From positions 124,001-188,000 of the forward strand of contig JAUXSF010000039.1 of assembly GCA_030679955.1 (NCBI GenBank): DNA of 64,000 nt. The letters run 5' to 3'. This stretch comes from Chlamydiales bacterium (GTDB taxonomy: Bacteria; Chlamydiota; Chlamydiia; Chlamydiales; JAJFMA01). The notes beneath the pieces were generated by a model that did no database searches, was not told the DNA's origin, and was given only the letters and a program-made list of their open reading frames with translations. A program made the translations under genes and the position numbers. Shown one piece after another: positions 1 to 8,281 of the stretch. Numbering within the stretch: position 1 is the stretch's first letter; every line of letters starts with the position of its first letter.

Positions 1-853
1 CTATTAGATTCTGTAGGGAGTCTACATAAGCAGATAGAAATTGTTCATCCATAGCTGGTGGAGCGATTTCTTCAAACGCCATGTTGTTGAACTTTGCGTT
101 TTCATAGTGGTCGGTAATTTGCCTTTGCAGCAGGTGTTGAAAATCCCCGGCATTTTGTAACGTTTGCAATAATTTGCTTGGGGCATTATTGAAATCCAAA
201 ATACTAAATGTCGACACAAGGTCGAACAGAAAGGCGGCGTTACACAGGTCGCTTATATTTTTGTCCTCTCCTCCGGCTTGAAGATAGTTCTGAAGTGTGC
301 TCAATTGCGAGTGAACCATCTGCAACAGTAGGTCTTGTAGCATCTCGGCCATGGGAGCCTTCTGTAGGTGTAAAGCAACACCTGGTTGTTGGCTGCTGTG
401 CAGTGCGCCATGTCCTCCGCATCCCATCGATCCCTGCAGAACCGTCGTGCCTAAAGCTGTAGGGCAGCCGGATTTCCAAGGCAAAAGAATCATCAAAAGG
501 GCAAGGCTTGTGCTGCGGGATATCTTGATGTCAAGCAGCGGCTTTAGAGTGCTAATCGGTATTCCTAAACAAGTTTGCACGGCGGCGCCAACCAGCGGTT
601 GACTGATAGCTACTGCAGAATGTCTTAAAGAAGAGGTGACCCCACCCTCTGCATGTGCCAAAATGCGCTCATTACCCTTGCTAAAGACGCAGATTTCTCT
701 GCCCTGAAGATTTTGACCACTGGCTGAAGAAGGCTTCAATGAGGTCGCAAATACGAGAACGTCTTGGTTGTCCGTTGGTGCAGACTTGAAGTCATGCCGA
801 GGCATTTGCCCTTTTGCTACCTGGAAGGAAATGTTAAGCGGTCTAACGTCCAT
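1..853 (-). CDS. Hypothetical protein, C-terminus cut by window edge
   Basis: An uninterrupted reading frame of 284 codons runs from ATG at 851-853 to the first base of the window without a stop, so the gene continues to the left. The start is preceded by an AGGTGAGG ribosome binding site a few bases upstream. The protein begins MDVRPLNISFQVAKGQMP and has no signal peptide. It has a hydrophobic stretch near residues 125-140 (SLALLMILLPW), a Gly/His-rich segment and then a helical, Gln/Leu-rich second half. I recognise no family. It may be a lineage-specific protein or secreted effector; this is a guess from composition and the accessory context. Confidence 0.7.
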   Translation of the reverse strand, partial: MDVRPLNISFQVAKGQMPRHDFKSAPTDNQDVLVFATSLKPSSASGQNLQGREICVFSKGNERILAHAEGGVTSSLRHSAVAISQPLVGAAVQTCLGIPISTLKPLLDIKISRSTSLALLMILLPWKSGCPTALGTTVLQGSMGCGGHGALHSSQQPGVALHLQKAPMAEMLQDLLLQMVHSQLSTLQNYLQAGGEDKNISDLCNAAFLFDLVSTFSILDFNNAPSKLLQTLQNAGDFQHLLQRQITDHYENAKFNNMAFEEIAPPAMDEQFLSAYVDSLQNLI

Positions 854-1036
854 TATTAACCTCACCTTTGTGTAACCGTAACATATATAGTAACATAACC
901 TTACATTAAAATAAACTAAATTATAATTGCGATGTAATGTTAGATTATATAGATGTTTAATTAAGTAATTGATAATTAAACGGGTAATGTAAATAATAAT
1001 AGTTGTATAAGTCTCGCTTCTACAAGGAGGGGCGAT

Positions 1037-1279
1037 ATGTTAGACGCCATGAGACTTGGTTTAGCCGGTGGCATAGTGTGGGGGATTAGTATGTTCCTCA
1101 TGACATTGCTGGCTATGTTCACACACGTCGGTGCAACCTGGGTCGCACTAATGATTGGGGTTTATCCTGGATACGCAGCAACGTTTCTAGGAGCTTTCAT
1201 TGGATTGGCCTATGGCTTTATCGACGGATTTATTGGATTCTTCCTTATAGCCTGGCTCTACAACAGGCTAAAGGTTTAA
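1037..1279 (+). CDS. Small two-helix membrane protein, holin-like family
   Basis: An 80-residue protein preceded by a very strong AAGGAGGGG ribosome binding site. Two hydrophobic segments (about residues 8-35 and 42-76) are separated by a short loop, and the end GFIDGFIGFFLIAWLYNRL matches, from memory, a family of small bacterial membrane proteins often auto-annotated as bacteriophage holin. No phage genes are nearby, so a lysis role is unlikely and the label describes fold only. It stands alone between an AT-rich upstream region (about 880-1015) and a clear rho-independent terminator, so it is probably a single-gene transcript. Function unknown. Confidence 0.75.
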   Translation: MLDAMRLGLAGGIVWGISMFLMTLLAMFTHVGATWVALMIGVYPGYAATFLGAFIGLAYGFIDGFIGFFLIAWLYNRLKV

Positions 1280-1294
1280 TCCAAAGTCCATTTG

Positions 1295-1327
1295 AAGGGT
1301 GAATTCTCTCGGGAACTCACCCTTTTT
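1295..1327 (+). terminator. Rho-independent terminator after the small membrane protein
   Basis: AAGGGTGA pairs with TCACCCTT around an internal TTC/GAA extension and a short loop, and is followed by a run of five T on the plus strand. It lies 16 bases after the stop codon at 1279. Confidence 0.8.
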
Positions 1328-1451
1328 CATCTCAATTTCCCAATTATGTAGTATTCAGGAACTTAAGTTTTATTTCCATTCCACTATATGAAAATATTTT
1401 GGAGTGTACTATACCGAAAGTAGGTGGCTGAATTGGTCAAATGTAGGTTTA

Positions 1452-2210
1452 ATGATGAAAACTACTCTGCTAAAAAATATGTGGAGGCCGTTGGCTTACA
1501 CGAGTATGGCTATGATGGCACTGCTATCGGCATCTGGTGAGGCGACATTGACACCAATAAATGCACCAGGCGGTTCAGAGCCGAATCTAGTGGTTAATTC
1601 TGCTCAACAGTCGGTACTTAACCACTTGTACGGGGCAGGTAACTACGTTAGGGTTGATGATAGTCTGGATCAAATATGGAACAGCACGAACGGAACCACG
1701 CAAGTTGTAGCGCGTTTCGCGGGCAACAACCAGACATTGGGTTACTATAAAGGTTCATCGGGACTAACGGATGGGACCACCTTTAATACACTGTATAATG
1801 TTGGGGGAAGTGGGTACGGTGTGACTGGAGCCTCCGCTGGGCTGACGGAACCGAATTTTCGTTGGGGCTTGAAGACAGTGGGGTCACAAGGTACACAATA
1901 TTTAAGCTCCAAACCATCCGACAACGTTTTGGATGATGCAGCCTATAAAGACCATATGGTTACTTTTAAGATTACAGGGACATCTGGTGGGCATAGTGGC
2001 AACGTCATCGGTAACTACATCTTAGCCTTTGAAGATTTGCTCTATAATCACTACAAAGGCTACACCTCTGACCGCGACTTTCAGGATGCGGTTTTTGAGT
2101 TTAAGAAAATCGGAGTGCCTGAACCTTCGACATACTTGATATTGGGTACCACATTATTCGCAGCTATGGTTCTTCTATGGCGTCGTAAGCAAGCTAAAGC
2201 CCGAATCTAG
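1452..2210 (+). CDS. Secreted protein with PEP-CTERM sorting signal
   Basis: ATG codons occur at 1452 and 1455, after a weak AGGT site; the frame is open upstream to a GTG at 1404, but the signal peptide fits the ATG. The N-terminus is a signal peptide with a basic start and the hydrophobic stretch LAYTSMAMMALLSA. The body is Gly/Ser/Thr/Asn-rich. The C-terminus is a textbook PEP-CTERM tripartite signal: VPEPST, a hydrophobic helix (YLILGTTLFAAMVLLW), then RRKQAKAR. PEP-CTERM proteins are processed by exosortase in Gram-negative, usually exopolysaccharide-producing bacteria. No exosortase gene is visible in this window. The body resembles other PEP-CTERM proteins of unknown function. Downstream it converges on tal across a palindromic repeat. 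Confidence 0.85.
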   Translation: MMKTTLLKNMWRPLAYTSMAMMALLSASGEATLTPINAPGGSEPNLVVNSAQQSVLNHLYGAGNYVRVDDSLDQIWNSTNGTTQVVARFAGNNQTLGYYKGSSGLTDGTTFNTLYNVGGSGYGVTGASAGLTEPNFRWGLKTVGSQGTQYLSSKPSDNVLDDAAYKDHMVTFKITGTSGGHSGNVIGNYILAFEDLLYNHYKGYTSDRDFQDAVFEFKKIGVPEPSTYLILGTTLFAAMVLLWRRKQAKARI

Positions 2211-2221
2211 TTTTGAGAAGT

Positions 2222-2320
2222 AAGGAATTAAACGCAAAGACGCGGAGGCGCAAAGGAGATCACACCTTTGTCCCCTTTGCGTCTTGGCGTCTCTGCGCCT
2301 TTACGTCTAAATTCCCTCTT
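2222..2320. repeat. Family A palindromic array (8-bp words)
   Basis: The left arm is GAATTAAACGCAAAG followed by 8-bp words (ACGCGGAG, GCGCAAAG). The right arm is the imperfect reverse complement, ending in TTTACGTCTAAATTC. It sits between the convergent PEP-CTERM gene and tal and could act as a bidirectional terminator, but relatives lie in divergent gaps too. Other family A copies are at 5112, 9260, 10622, 19886, 27561, 34687, 42004 and 57447. Confidence 0.85.
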
Positions 2321-2325
2321 CAGAT

Positions 2326-3288
2326 TTACAGAGAGTAGGTTTTAGCCAGCAGATGCTCTAGTTTGACTGTATCGGCGGCGAAGCGACGAATACCATCAGA
2401 TAGTTTATCTGTAGCCATGGCGTCATCATTTAACAGATAACGGAACGTCTTCTCGTCCATTTGGATCTCTTCGATATGCTCTTTTTTGGCATTTTCGGGA
2501 TCCAATTTACGTGGAAGATCGCCTTCGGTGTTGGTGAGCTCTTCCAGGAATTGTGGCGAGATAGTTAATAGGTCGCAGCCTGCAAGTTCGGTGATTTCCC
2601 CACTATTGCGGAAGCTAGCGCCCATGACTTCTGTTTTGAAGCCGAAGTTCTTGAAGTAGTTGTAAATCGTTGTCACTGATTGTACGCCAGGATCGTCGGC
2701 AGGAGCGTATTGTTTGACATCTGTATTTTTTACGAACCAGTCCAGAATACGTCCAACAAAAGGGGAGATTAAAGTCGCCCCAGCTTTAGCGCAGGCAATT
2801 GCTTGTGGCAGGCTGAATAGCAGCGTCATGTTGCAGTGAATACCCTCTTGTTCGAGAGTTCGAGCGGCTACAGTTCCTTCCCATGTTGAGGCTAATTTTA
2901 TCAGAACGCGTTGTCGGTCTATTCCATTATCTTCGTACATTTTGATAAGCGAGCGCGCTTTTTCTAGGCTGCCATCAACATCAAACGAGAGACGGGCATC
3001 AACCTCGGTCGAGACACGCCCCGGGATGATCTGCAGAATCTTTGAACCAAAATTGACGAGCAAGCGATCAATGATTAGGTTGATTAGTTCGTCATGGGAC
3101 ACCGAGTGCTTTTTAGCGTAGCTAACAGCTTCATCGCCCAATTCCCTATATTGCGGCATTTGGAAGGCTTGAAGAATAAGTGAAGGGTTGGTGGTGGCAT
3201 CCTGTGGTTTATAGCGGGCGATACTTTCAATATCGCCAGTATCCGAAACCACAGTAGTCATTGCACGCAGCTGTTGTAGCTTATTCAT
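2326..3288 (-). CDS. tal: Transaldolase
   Basis: Transaldolase of the pentose phosphate pathway, transferring a dihydroxyacetone unit from sedoheptulose-7-phosphate to glyceraldehyde-3-phosphate. About 320 residues, the size of TalB-type enzymes. Family motifs are visible: DATTNPSL near the N-terminus, the Schiff-base lysine in [24 protein letters not shown] and [11 protein letters not shown]. The frame extends to a TTG at 3294, but ATG at 3288 has a GAGG site at suitable distance. The start lies 9 bases after the stop of the cysteine-rich protein gene at 3298-3672, so the two are probably co-transcribed. In C. trachomatis tal also neighbours a small ferredoxin-like gene (recalled). Confidence 0.95.
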   Translation of the reverse strand: MNKLQQLRAMTTVVSDTGDIESIARYKPQDATTNPSLILQAFQMPQYRELGDEAVSYAKKHSVSHDELINLIIDRLLVNFGSKILQIIPGRVSTEVDARLSFDVDGSLEKARSLIKMYEDNGIDRQRVLIKLASTWEGTVAARTLEQEGIHCNMTLLFSLPQAIACAKAGATLISPFVGRILDWFVKNTDVKQYAPADDPGVQSVTTIYNYFKNFGFKTEVMGASFRNSGEITELAGCDLLTISPQFLEELTNTEGDLPRKLDPENAKKEHIEEIQMDEKTFRYLLNDDAMATDKLSDGIRRFAADTVKLEHLLAKTYSL

Positions 3289-3297
3289 TGGCAAACC

Positions 3298-3672
3298 TCA
3301 TAAGCAAGTAGGGCAATCTTTTAGGGGCTCTAAGCGGAAGTCTATCGTAGTCGGTACTCCGCCAATATCTAGCTCAAGGCTAGAGTTAAAACGAGTTAAC
3401 AGTAATTTGTAGGGCACCTTAACTTGGCGACTGCCTACGTCAATACCTACACTAGCATTGGACAAGATTTCTTCTGAAGCAGCAATTTGACGACATAGGC
3501 CTTCAAAAAGGCGCAACTGGCGCTGTAGTCCTTCGTCTTCAAAGGAGTAGTTCTTGTTACAATGTTCGCAACAAACAATATCTTGGGCGCTTTGTTGGTC
3601 GATAACCGAGAACTCAACAGGCTGATGACACTTTTTGCAAGCAAAACGTAACCTGTGACCTTTCTGTACCAT
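3298..3672 (-). CDS. Small cysteine-rich protein (CT312-like, possible zinc ribbon)
   Basis: A 124-residue cytoplasmic protein with FACKKCHQP and CCEHCNK near the N-terminus, giving two CxxC knuckles 20-25 residues apart, and a terminal CPTCL. This spacing suggests a zinc ribbon in the first 50 residues; the rest is unrelated to known folds. Position directly upstream of tal matches the C. trachomatis gene labelled predicted ferredoxin (CT312), from memory. I prefer zinc binding to an iron-sulfur cluster because the cysteines form two CxxC pairs. Confidence 0.7.
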   Translation of the reverse strand: MVQKGHRLRFACKKCHQPVEFSVIDQQSAQDIVCCEHCNKNYSFEDEGLQRQLRLFEGLCRQIAASEEILSNASVGIDVGSRQVKVPYKLLLTRFNSSLELDIGGVPTTIDFRLEPLKDCPTCL

Positions 3673-3822
3673 GGAATCCTGTCCTCGTTAAATTGACTAT
3701 ATCTTACCAGTTGCCGCATAAACTGAGAAGATGGAATTTTTGAGCCCAACACTAAATGTTCCTTTTAAACAATTATAGCTCATGTCATGATAATTGTTTT
3801 ATAGAATTTAATAGGTGTGTAT

Positions 3823-5103
3823 ATGGATCAATTATATACAAATTCCGATCTTATTGGTTACTACTATGGAATAGATGGTTGTCTATATCCAGCTCCTCCA
3901 ATTCAATCGCGAGTTTTTTATCCGATGCCGGTTCCAGTGATGCCGGTGGGACCGAGATCATGGCAGGGTGTAGCGATGCCGCTAGCGCGTCATGCAGTGA
4001 CCTTGCCTAGACCAGCCAGCGGCCCTATGCGTCTTACTTCTCAAGCAGACTCATATCCGTTTGTTCCTGTGGTAGGAGGCGGAATCGTGATGTATCCCTA
4101 CCACGCTTGGATAGGCGGTAGATTTTTGGTCAATCGCACCGCACCTATGTTGGGCATTAGCAATTTAAGTATTTTACTGTCAGCTCAGGATGTGACGACT
4201 GGGCGAGAAGTTGCATTGAAAGTTAATCGACATCCCAGGCACAGCGACAGTATTTTACATGAAGGCGATGTCATGCGTGACATACAGAGTTCTGAGATCA
4301 TTTCAATGTGCTTCATACCTCAGTACTTAGGGCACTTTGAATTGGGACCTGACGACGAAATCTCTGATCAATATCTTCCGTACGCAGGTGAATGTAATAA
4401 GCATTCTTGCTTGGTCATGGAGAAAATGGGGGCAGACTTGCATGATCACCGACAATCGATAATGCGTGATTTCACGTTTAAGGAAATACAGACCTTTGCG
4501 CGAGATATGCTAAATGCATTAACAATTTTGGAGCGCCATGGGGTAATCCACGGTGACTTTAAGCTCGAGAACTTGTTATTGACAGCGGATAGCCAACATG
4601 TGAAGTTATGCGATTTTGGTTTGGCAGATAGGCCGCCCTATCACAAGCATCTGATCCAGTCAACTCCATACAGATCGCCGGAAGTTCTTTTGGGCATGGC
4701 ACGATCCACCAAGATCGACATTTGGTCGTTTGGCTGTACCGTGTTTGAACTGTGGGGTGGAAGTAGGCTATTTAATTCTAAAAATGACTTTGACCTGATG
4801 ACCGAAATGGTTGACATGTTGGGCGTCCCTAGTCGAAGGGTGTTGAATGGATGCGATGGGGCATTGCGTGAACGATATTTTCACAAGTTTCCCAATGGAT
4901 CGTATAGCTTTGTAAAACCCCTTCATAGGAATCCCTTGGAATCTCGTATTGATTCGATCTTTGCTACACGGGTGCTGAAAGCGAGTCCAACAACAGAAGC
5001 TATAACGGAAGTACTTAGGGCAGCATTGGTCGTTGACCCAAGCCAAAGGCTTAGTGCGTCACAGATTTTAGAGCTTCCATTTTTCCGTATGTCTTTTGTG
5101 TAA
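3823..5103 (+). CDS. Eukaryotic-type protein kinase, DYRK/HIPK-like (CMGC group)
   Basis: From ATG 3823 (site AGGTG) the protein has a Pro-rich N-terminal region to about residue 85, then a complete protein kinase domain. Seen: the lysine in EVALKVN (K133), a candidate C-helix glutamate (E147), the catalytic loop HGDFKLEN (D245, N250), DFG (264-266), the activation-segment end STPYRSPEVLLG and KIDIWSFGCTVFELW. The RSPEVLLG/DIWSFGC pattern, the LGVPS motif and the insert after it are typical of eukaryotic CMGC kinases of the DYRK/HIPK type, not of bacterial PknB-like kinases. The arginine of HRD is replaced by glycine. All catalytic residues are present, so it is probably active. Likely host-derived and possibly a secreted effector; delivery is not shown by the sequence. 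Confidence 0.88.
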   Translation: MDQLYTNSDLIGYYYGIDGCLYPAPPIQSRVFYPMPVPVMPVGPRSWQGVAMPLARHAVTLPRPASGPMRLTSQADSYPFVPVVGGGIVMYPYHAWIGGRFLVNRTAPMLGISNLSILLSAQDVTTGREVALKVNRHPRHSDSILHEGDVMRDIQSSEIISMCFIPQYLGHFELGPDDEISDQYLPYAGECNKHSCLVMEKMGADLHDHRQSIMRDFTFKEIQTFARDMLNALTILERHGVIHGDFKLENLLLTADSQHVKLCDFGLADRPPYHKHLIQSTPYRSPEVLLGMARSTKIDIWSFGCTVFELWGGSRLFNSKNDFDLMTEMVDMLGVPSRRVLNGCDGALRERYFHKFPNGSYSFVKPLHRNPLESRIDSIFATRVLKASPTTEAITEVLRAALVVDPSQRLSASQILELPFFRMSFV

Positions 5104-5111
5104 TCCATGAG

Positions 5112-5147
5112 AAAGGAATTAAACGCAAAGGCGCTAAGATGCAAAGT
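5112..5147. repeat. Family A single arm
   Basis: The left arm only: GGAATTAAACGCAAAG, then GCGCTAAG and ATGCAAAG words, with no matching right arm in the following 90 bases before the next gene. Evidence that a single arm can exist independently. Confidence 0.75.
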
Positions 5148-5235
5148 ATGTTGGGGATTTCCAAATTACTTTTGCTCTTATTTATTCATCTCTGAATAAT
5201 CACGCCTGATTGTCTTACAATGATTAGGAGATGTC

Positions 5236-7029
5236 ATGGTGCCTCCCACCGCGGAGTTCAACGGTATTACCGGCCTGGATGAAAATTTAGAGAGTTCCCT
5301 TAGTAGCTTCCTGCAAGATAAACAACACCAACTTGTAAGGGAACTACAAGAGGCATTTGCTCCTTTATATGGTTCACAGCTTGAAGGGGCAAGCACCATT
5401 GGACAGTTTCTAGACCTACTAAAGAAGTGCACAACACCTGCACCAAACTCGATGACGTTGTTAGACCTACAAAAGAAGGTTGACGATGCATTGTGGGCCT
5501 ATGTGGAAATATTGGAGAAAAGTGTCTCAGAGCTTTTTTCACGCCTTGACGAGGTGGGTATTGGCGACTGGCACCAAGAGCTAGCCAGCGTAGTCGATCA
5601 CGCTGCTACAATCCTCCAGCAAGAAATCAAAAACACCTTAGACTCTATTGGTCGCTTCGAGGATCAGCTATGGCGTGTGCGCGATTGGATGGAGGCAGGA
5701 GCAGTACGATCTGTTTGGGTTCGCAAAGTAAGGCAGTTAGGTAGAACACTCGTTGATCGTCAGCTGTTTGCTAACCTGAAGACATCGCTACAAACTCTGG
5801 AAGTACGCTATCTTGGCTGGAAAAATCGCTTTGAAGACTACGCTAAATATGATTTGCGTACCGATGAGATGGCCCAGCAGCTAGCCTCTTATGAGCTGTT
5901 TGGGATGCTGCCGTCCGTCTCACAAGACATCTTACAACATATCCAACGCATGCTCAAGATTTGGGAGTTTGATGCTAACGCCAAAGCTGTATTGCTACTA
6001 GATATCTGTCGCGCTTTACGCAATAAAGTGCGTTTTGAAGACGCCTACGGCGTCTTTCGGGAGTACTATCATCTACTTAAGTCACGACTCTTTAACATTA
6101 GCCGCGATATTAAATCGTCAGGTGTTCCACTAGATCTAGTGGCACATCTTGTAGAGATGCAGCACGAGGTAGACTCTCTGCAGAAGCTTGTAGCTCGGTA
6201 TAGAGAGTTCCTTTTGCGTACAGATCCGAATCCCTATGTCAGAAGCCGCTGGGGCTTCCCCGAATGGGTTGTCGGCCCTGAACCTGAAAATTGTCGTAAG
6301 CTGCTAAAGATGGAGTATCAACTTGAGACGCTCCATAGTCTATTTGGAAGTTTGGTCACAACGTTGTCTACGAAATCCATTGAGGTGGATCATACTAACG
6401 CAAAGCACACCAGCCAAGAAATTGTGCACTTACTGCGTACCCTAAGTCAGCCATTGATGTCTCACCATACCTTTGTAGCGGATGTTGATAAGTTAATGTC
6501 CCTAGCTGAGAGTTATAATGAGCTAGGTAACACACAAGCTGATTCAGTTCCATTTATTGCAGAGGTCCTTTTACGAGTGCTGCGATACGACGCTGAGCAC
6601 GCTGTACTCTTTAACAATGCAGTGTTCCATCGAGTGTATGGCATACATCACGAAGTGGCGGCAGTTAGTTTGCTCGATACTGCGCACAACCAAGCGCTGG
6701 AAGCTCTCAAGCAGCACATCACGAAAGTGTTGAAGGCTGCGCGACGAAGCCATGACGACAAATTAATCATGCACATCGATACGCTTATCGAAGAAGTTAG
6801 TAAATATCTGCGGGAGTTGGAACGTTTGATCAAGGAGCAAGGGCAAGAAGTTGTTCCAGTTGTGCGCGAGCGTGTTCTGGAAATTAGCTTCTTGTTAGGA
6901 CAGTTTTATCATAACCTGGAAAAAGAGGCCATTCAGCCTGCGGTCATTCGCGAGAGCTTTGCGCCCCTGGACAAGACCTTAGAACAGGTTGAACGTCAAT
7001 TACACGATGACCATTTTGGTGGTTTTTGA
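5236..7029 (+). CDS. Hypothetical helical protein, 597 residues
   Basis: ATG 5236 follows TTAGGAG at good spacing. The protein is almost entirely predicted helical, rich in Leu, Glu, Gln and His, with heptad-like stretches (for example LETLHSLFGSLVTTL and LIEEVSKYLRELERLIKE), no signal peptide and no membrane segment. No enzymatic motif was recognised. It follows the DYRK-like kinase in the same direction with a 132-bp gap and could be co-transcribed, but a family A arm lies between them. Probably a chlamydial-specific cytoplasmic or secreted coiled-coil protein; function unknown. Confidence 0.75.
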   Translation: MVPPTAEFNGITGLDENLESSLSSFLQDKQHQLVRELQEAFAPLYGSQLEGASTIGQFLDLLKKCTTPAPNSMTLLDLQKKVDDALWAYVEILEKSVSELFSRLDEVGIGDWHQELASVVDHAATILQQEIKNTLDSIGRFEDQLWRVRDWMEAGAVRSVWVRKVRQLGRTLVDRQLFANLKTSLQTLEVRYLGWKNRFEDYAKYDLRTDEMAQQLASYELFGMLPSVSQDILQHIQRMLKIWEFDANAKAVLLLDICRALRNKVRFEDAYGVFREYYHLLKSRLFNISRDIKSSGVPLDLVAHLVEMQHEVDSLQKLVARYREFLLRTDPNPYVRSRWGFPEWVVGPEPENCRKLLKMEYQLETLHSLFGSLVTTLSTKSIEVDHTNAKHTSQEIVHLLRTLSQPLMSHHTFVADVDKLMSLAESYNELGNTQADSVPFIAEVLLRVLRYDAEHAVLFNNAVFHRVYGIHHEVAAVSLLDTAHNQALEALKQHITKVLKAARRSHDDKLIMHIDTLIEEVSKYLRELERLIKEQGQEVVPVVRERVLEISFLLGQFYHNLEKEAIQPAVIRESFAPLDKTLEQVERQLHDDHFGGF

Positions 7030-7110
7030 TCAAGGGACGAAAGAGACCCTAGCGACCTAGGACTTTTTGTCCCTATTGTCCCTACTGTCACTTTCGTCCA
7101 CTCACTTGAT
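7027..7110. repeat. Family B palindromic array (AGGGACGAA-type words)
   Basis: An imperfect inverted repeat: TGATCAAGGGACGAAAGAGA on the left and CTTTCGTCCACTCACTTGAT on the right, with internal GGGAC/GTCCC words at about 9-bp spacing. It lies between convergent genes and overlaps the last codons of the minus-strand gene ending at 7102. Related copies are at 21475, 50429 and 61427. Confidence 0.8.
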
Positions 7111-7617
7111 CAAACGATTCCAGCATTGTCCAAAGCTGGCAGATGTCACGTTTACGCTATAAATACCTACGTGAAAGGTAACACAGCTACCAGACAATAG
7201 TCCGCCGATGATGATATCTCGAGCTTCTTCGGGGATGAGGACGCGTTGTCCGCCTTGGTAGAGTTTACCCTCAAAGTCATAGACATCTTCGCCCACGCAG
7301 ATTTGCAGAGGAACCTCTTCCTGGCTGCCACAGCAATCCGCTAAAACATAGCAAATTGTGCTGACATACATGTGGTAGCCATGAATATCGCGAATAATTT
7401 CAAACTGCAAGGTACTAGAAGGCTGATTTGGAATAAGAATAATACGCGACGAATCTAGGCATGGAATGCATGCACCTGCGTTTTCATACTTCCAGCTGTG
7501 CCTGCAGCAAAGCGGTACATAATTAACCCCACAGCTCACAAGAATTACTAGCAGTAATGTGGCACACAAAAGGCCACTGACATTAGTGCGAGTGAGCGTG
7601 TGTTGCGGAGTGGCCAT
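7102..7617 (-). CDS. Putative lipoprotein, unknown function
   Basis: A 171-residue protein with a lipoprotein signal: hydrophobic GLLCATLLLVILVSC with lipobox LVSC and cysteine near residue 29, so probably membrane-anchored after export. The mature part is cysteine-rich early (PLCCRHSW, GACIPCLD) and later shows a beta-rich pattern. The start at 7617 overlaps the end of the upstream gene by 35 bases and has only a weak site, so the true start could be slightly inside. It is the last gene of a run of small exported proteins whose other members carry histidine-rich tails. No family recognised. Confidence 0.7.
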   Translation of the reverse strand: MATPQHTLTRTNVSGLLCATLLLVILVSCGVNYVPLCCRHSWKYENAGACIPCLDSSRIILIPNQPSSTLQFEIIRDIHGYHMYVSTICYVLADCCGSQEEVPLQICVGEDVYDFEGKLYQGGQRVLIPEEARDIIIGGLLSGSCVTFHVGIYSVNVTSASFGQCWNRLIK

Positions 7618-7852
7618 GGTCTTTCTCGTTTTTAATGATCAGGGCGATAATAGCACCTAAAGCTACAGCAGCGAATAGCGTAGCGGGAGCCAACGCTGGT
7701 GCTGACTTTGCTTCCATATATCCACCACCGCCAAGGCTTGTGGTAAAACGGTTTGATTCCCATGGAAGAGTTAAGGGCCCTAACCCATCTACCGATGAAT
7801 GAGTCGCTACAGCGACAGCTGTGATTGCCAGGCAAATGCGTATAAGGCGCAC
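7583..7852 (-). CDS. Small exported membrane protein with His-rich C-terminus (copy 1)
   Basis: An 89-residue protein starting at GTG 7852 behind TAGGAG. Layout: signal peptide (MRLIRICLAITAVAVATHS), a short extracytoplasmic segment, one transmembrane helix (ALAPATLFAAVALGAIIALI), a charged NEKD and a histidine-rich end HGHSATHAHSH. Two more genes upstream (7883-8137 and 8282-8497) have the same layout with tails HNSHNHGH and SNSHGH. The overall similarity is architectural rather than sequence-wide. The histidines could bind Ni, Zn or Cu; this is inference. Its 3' end overlaps the lipoprotein gene. Confidence 0.75.
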   Translation of the reverse strand: MRLIRICLAITAVAVATHSSVDGLGPLTLPWESNRFTTSLGGGGYMEAKSAPALAPATLFAAVALGAIIALIIKNEKDHGHSATHAHSH

Positions 7853-7882
7853 GTCTTACTCCTACTACTAAGTGATGCGAAA

Positions 7883-8137
7883 CTAGTGGCCGTGATTGTG
7901 GCTGTTATGTGTGTTATTCTGAAGGATTACAACCAGTATGGCTGCAAGAGTCAAATATCCCACAACAACAACAGGTCTTGTCGCGGGCTCGTATCTAGCA
8001 GCATAGTAAGCCTGCCCATCAAAATCATCATCCTCTCCATCAACTGTAGGGTTATATAACTGAGCTGTAAGAGGGAGATGGGCGGTCAATAATGCTAGCG
8101 ACATCAGTAAGGCGGCTGTTTTTTTTAAGCGTTTCAT
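7883..8137 (-). CDS. Small exported membrane protein with His-rich C-terminus (copy 2)
   Basis: 84 residues from ATG 8137, preceded by AAGGAG. Signal peptide MKRLKKTAALLMSLALLTAH, an acidic patch (DGEDDDFDGQ), a Tyr/Ala-rich stretch, a transmembrane helix (VVVVGYLTLAAILVVIL) and the tail NNTHNSHNHGH. Acidic patch plus His tail would suit metal binding on the two sides of a membrane, but nothing more can be said. The terminator at 8222-8256 separates it from copy 3, so it needs its own promoter in 8138-8221, which I could not define. Confidence 0.75.
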   Translation of the reverse strand: MKRLKKTAALLMSLALLTAHLPLTAQLYNPTVDGEDDDFDGQAYYAARYEPATRPVVVVGYLTLAAILVVILQNNTHNSHNHGH

Positions 8138-8221
8138 GTGACACTCCTTGCGCTACGTGAAGTATGAGTGGTCACCATCTCAGAACGAGGGATTTTGAGC
8201 AAATATTTAATTAGAAGGGCA

Positions 8222-8256
8222 GAAAAAAAAAGGAGAAACCGTATGTAGTTTCTCCT
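8222..8256 (-). terminator. Rho-independent terminator after His-tail copy 3
   Basis: On the minus strand a 9-bp stem (AGGAGAAAC pairing with GTTTCTCCT) is followed by a run of T (read as A8-A9 on the plus strand at 8223-8231). It lies 26 bases past the stop of the gene ending at 8282. Confidence 0.85.
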
Positions 8257-8281
8257 ATTAGCTTGTAGCTGATGCCAAGGT

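Noticed and set aside
208-602. Plus-strand reading frames of about 80 codons
   Set aside because: They lie opposite the long minus-strand frame 1-853 and have no plausible ribosome binding sites or domain features.
1037-1279. Prophage holin
   Set aside because: The family label is used widely for small membrane proteins; no endolysin, portal, capsid or integrase gene is nearby.
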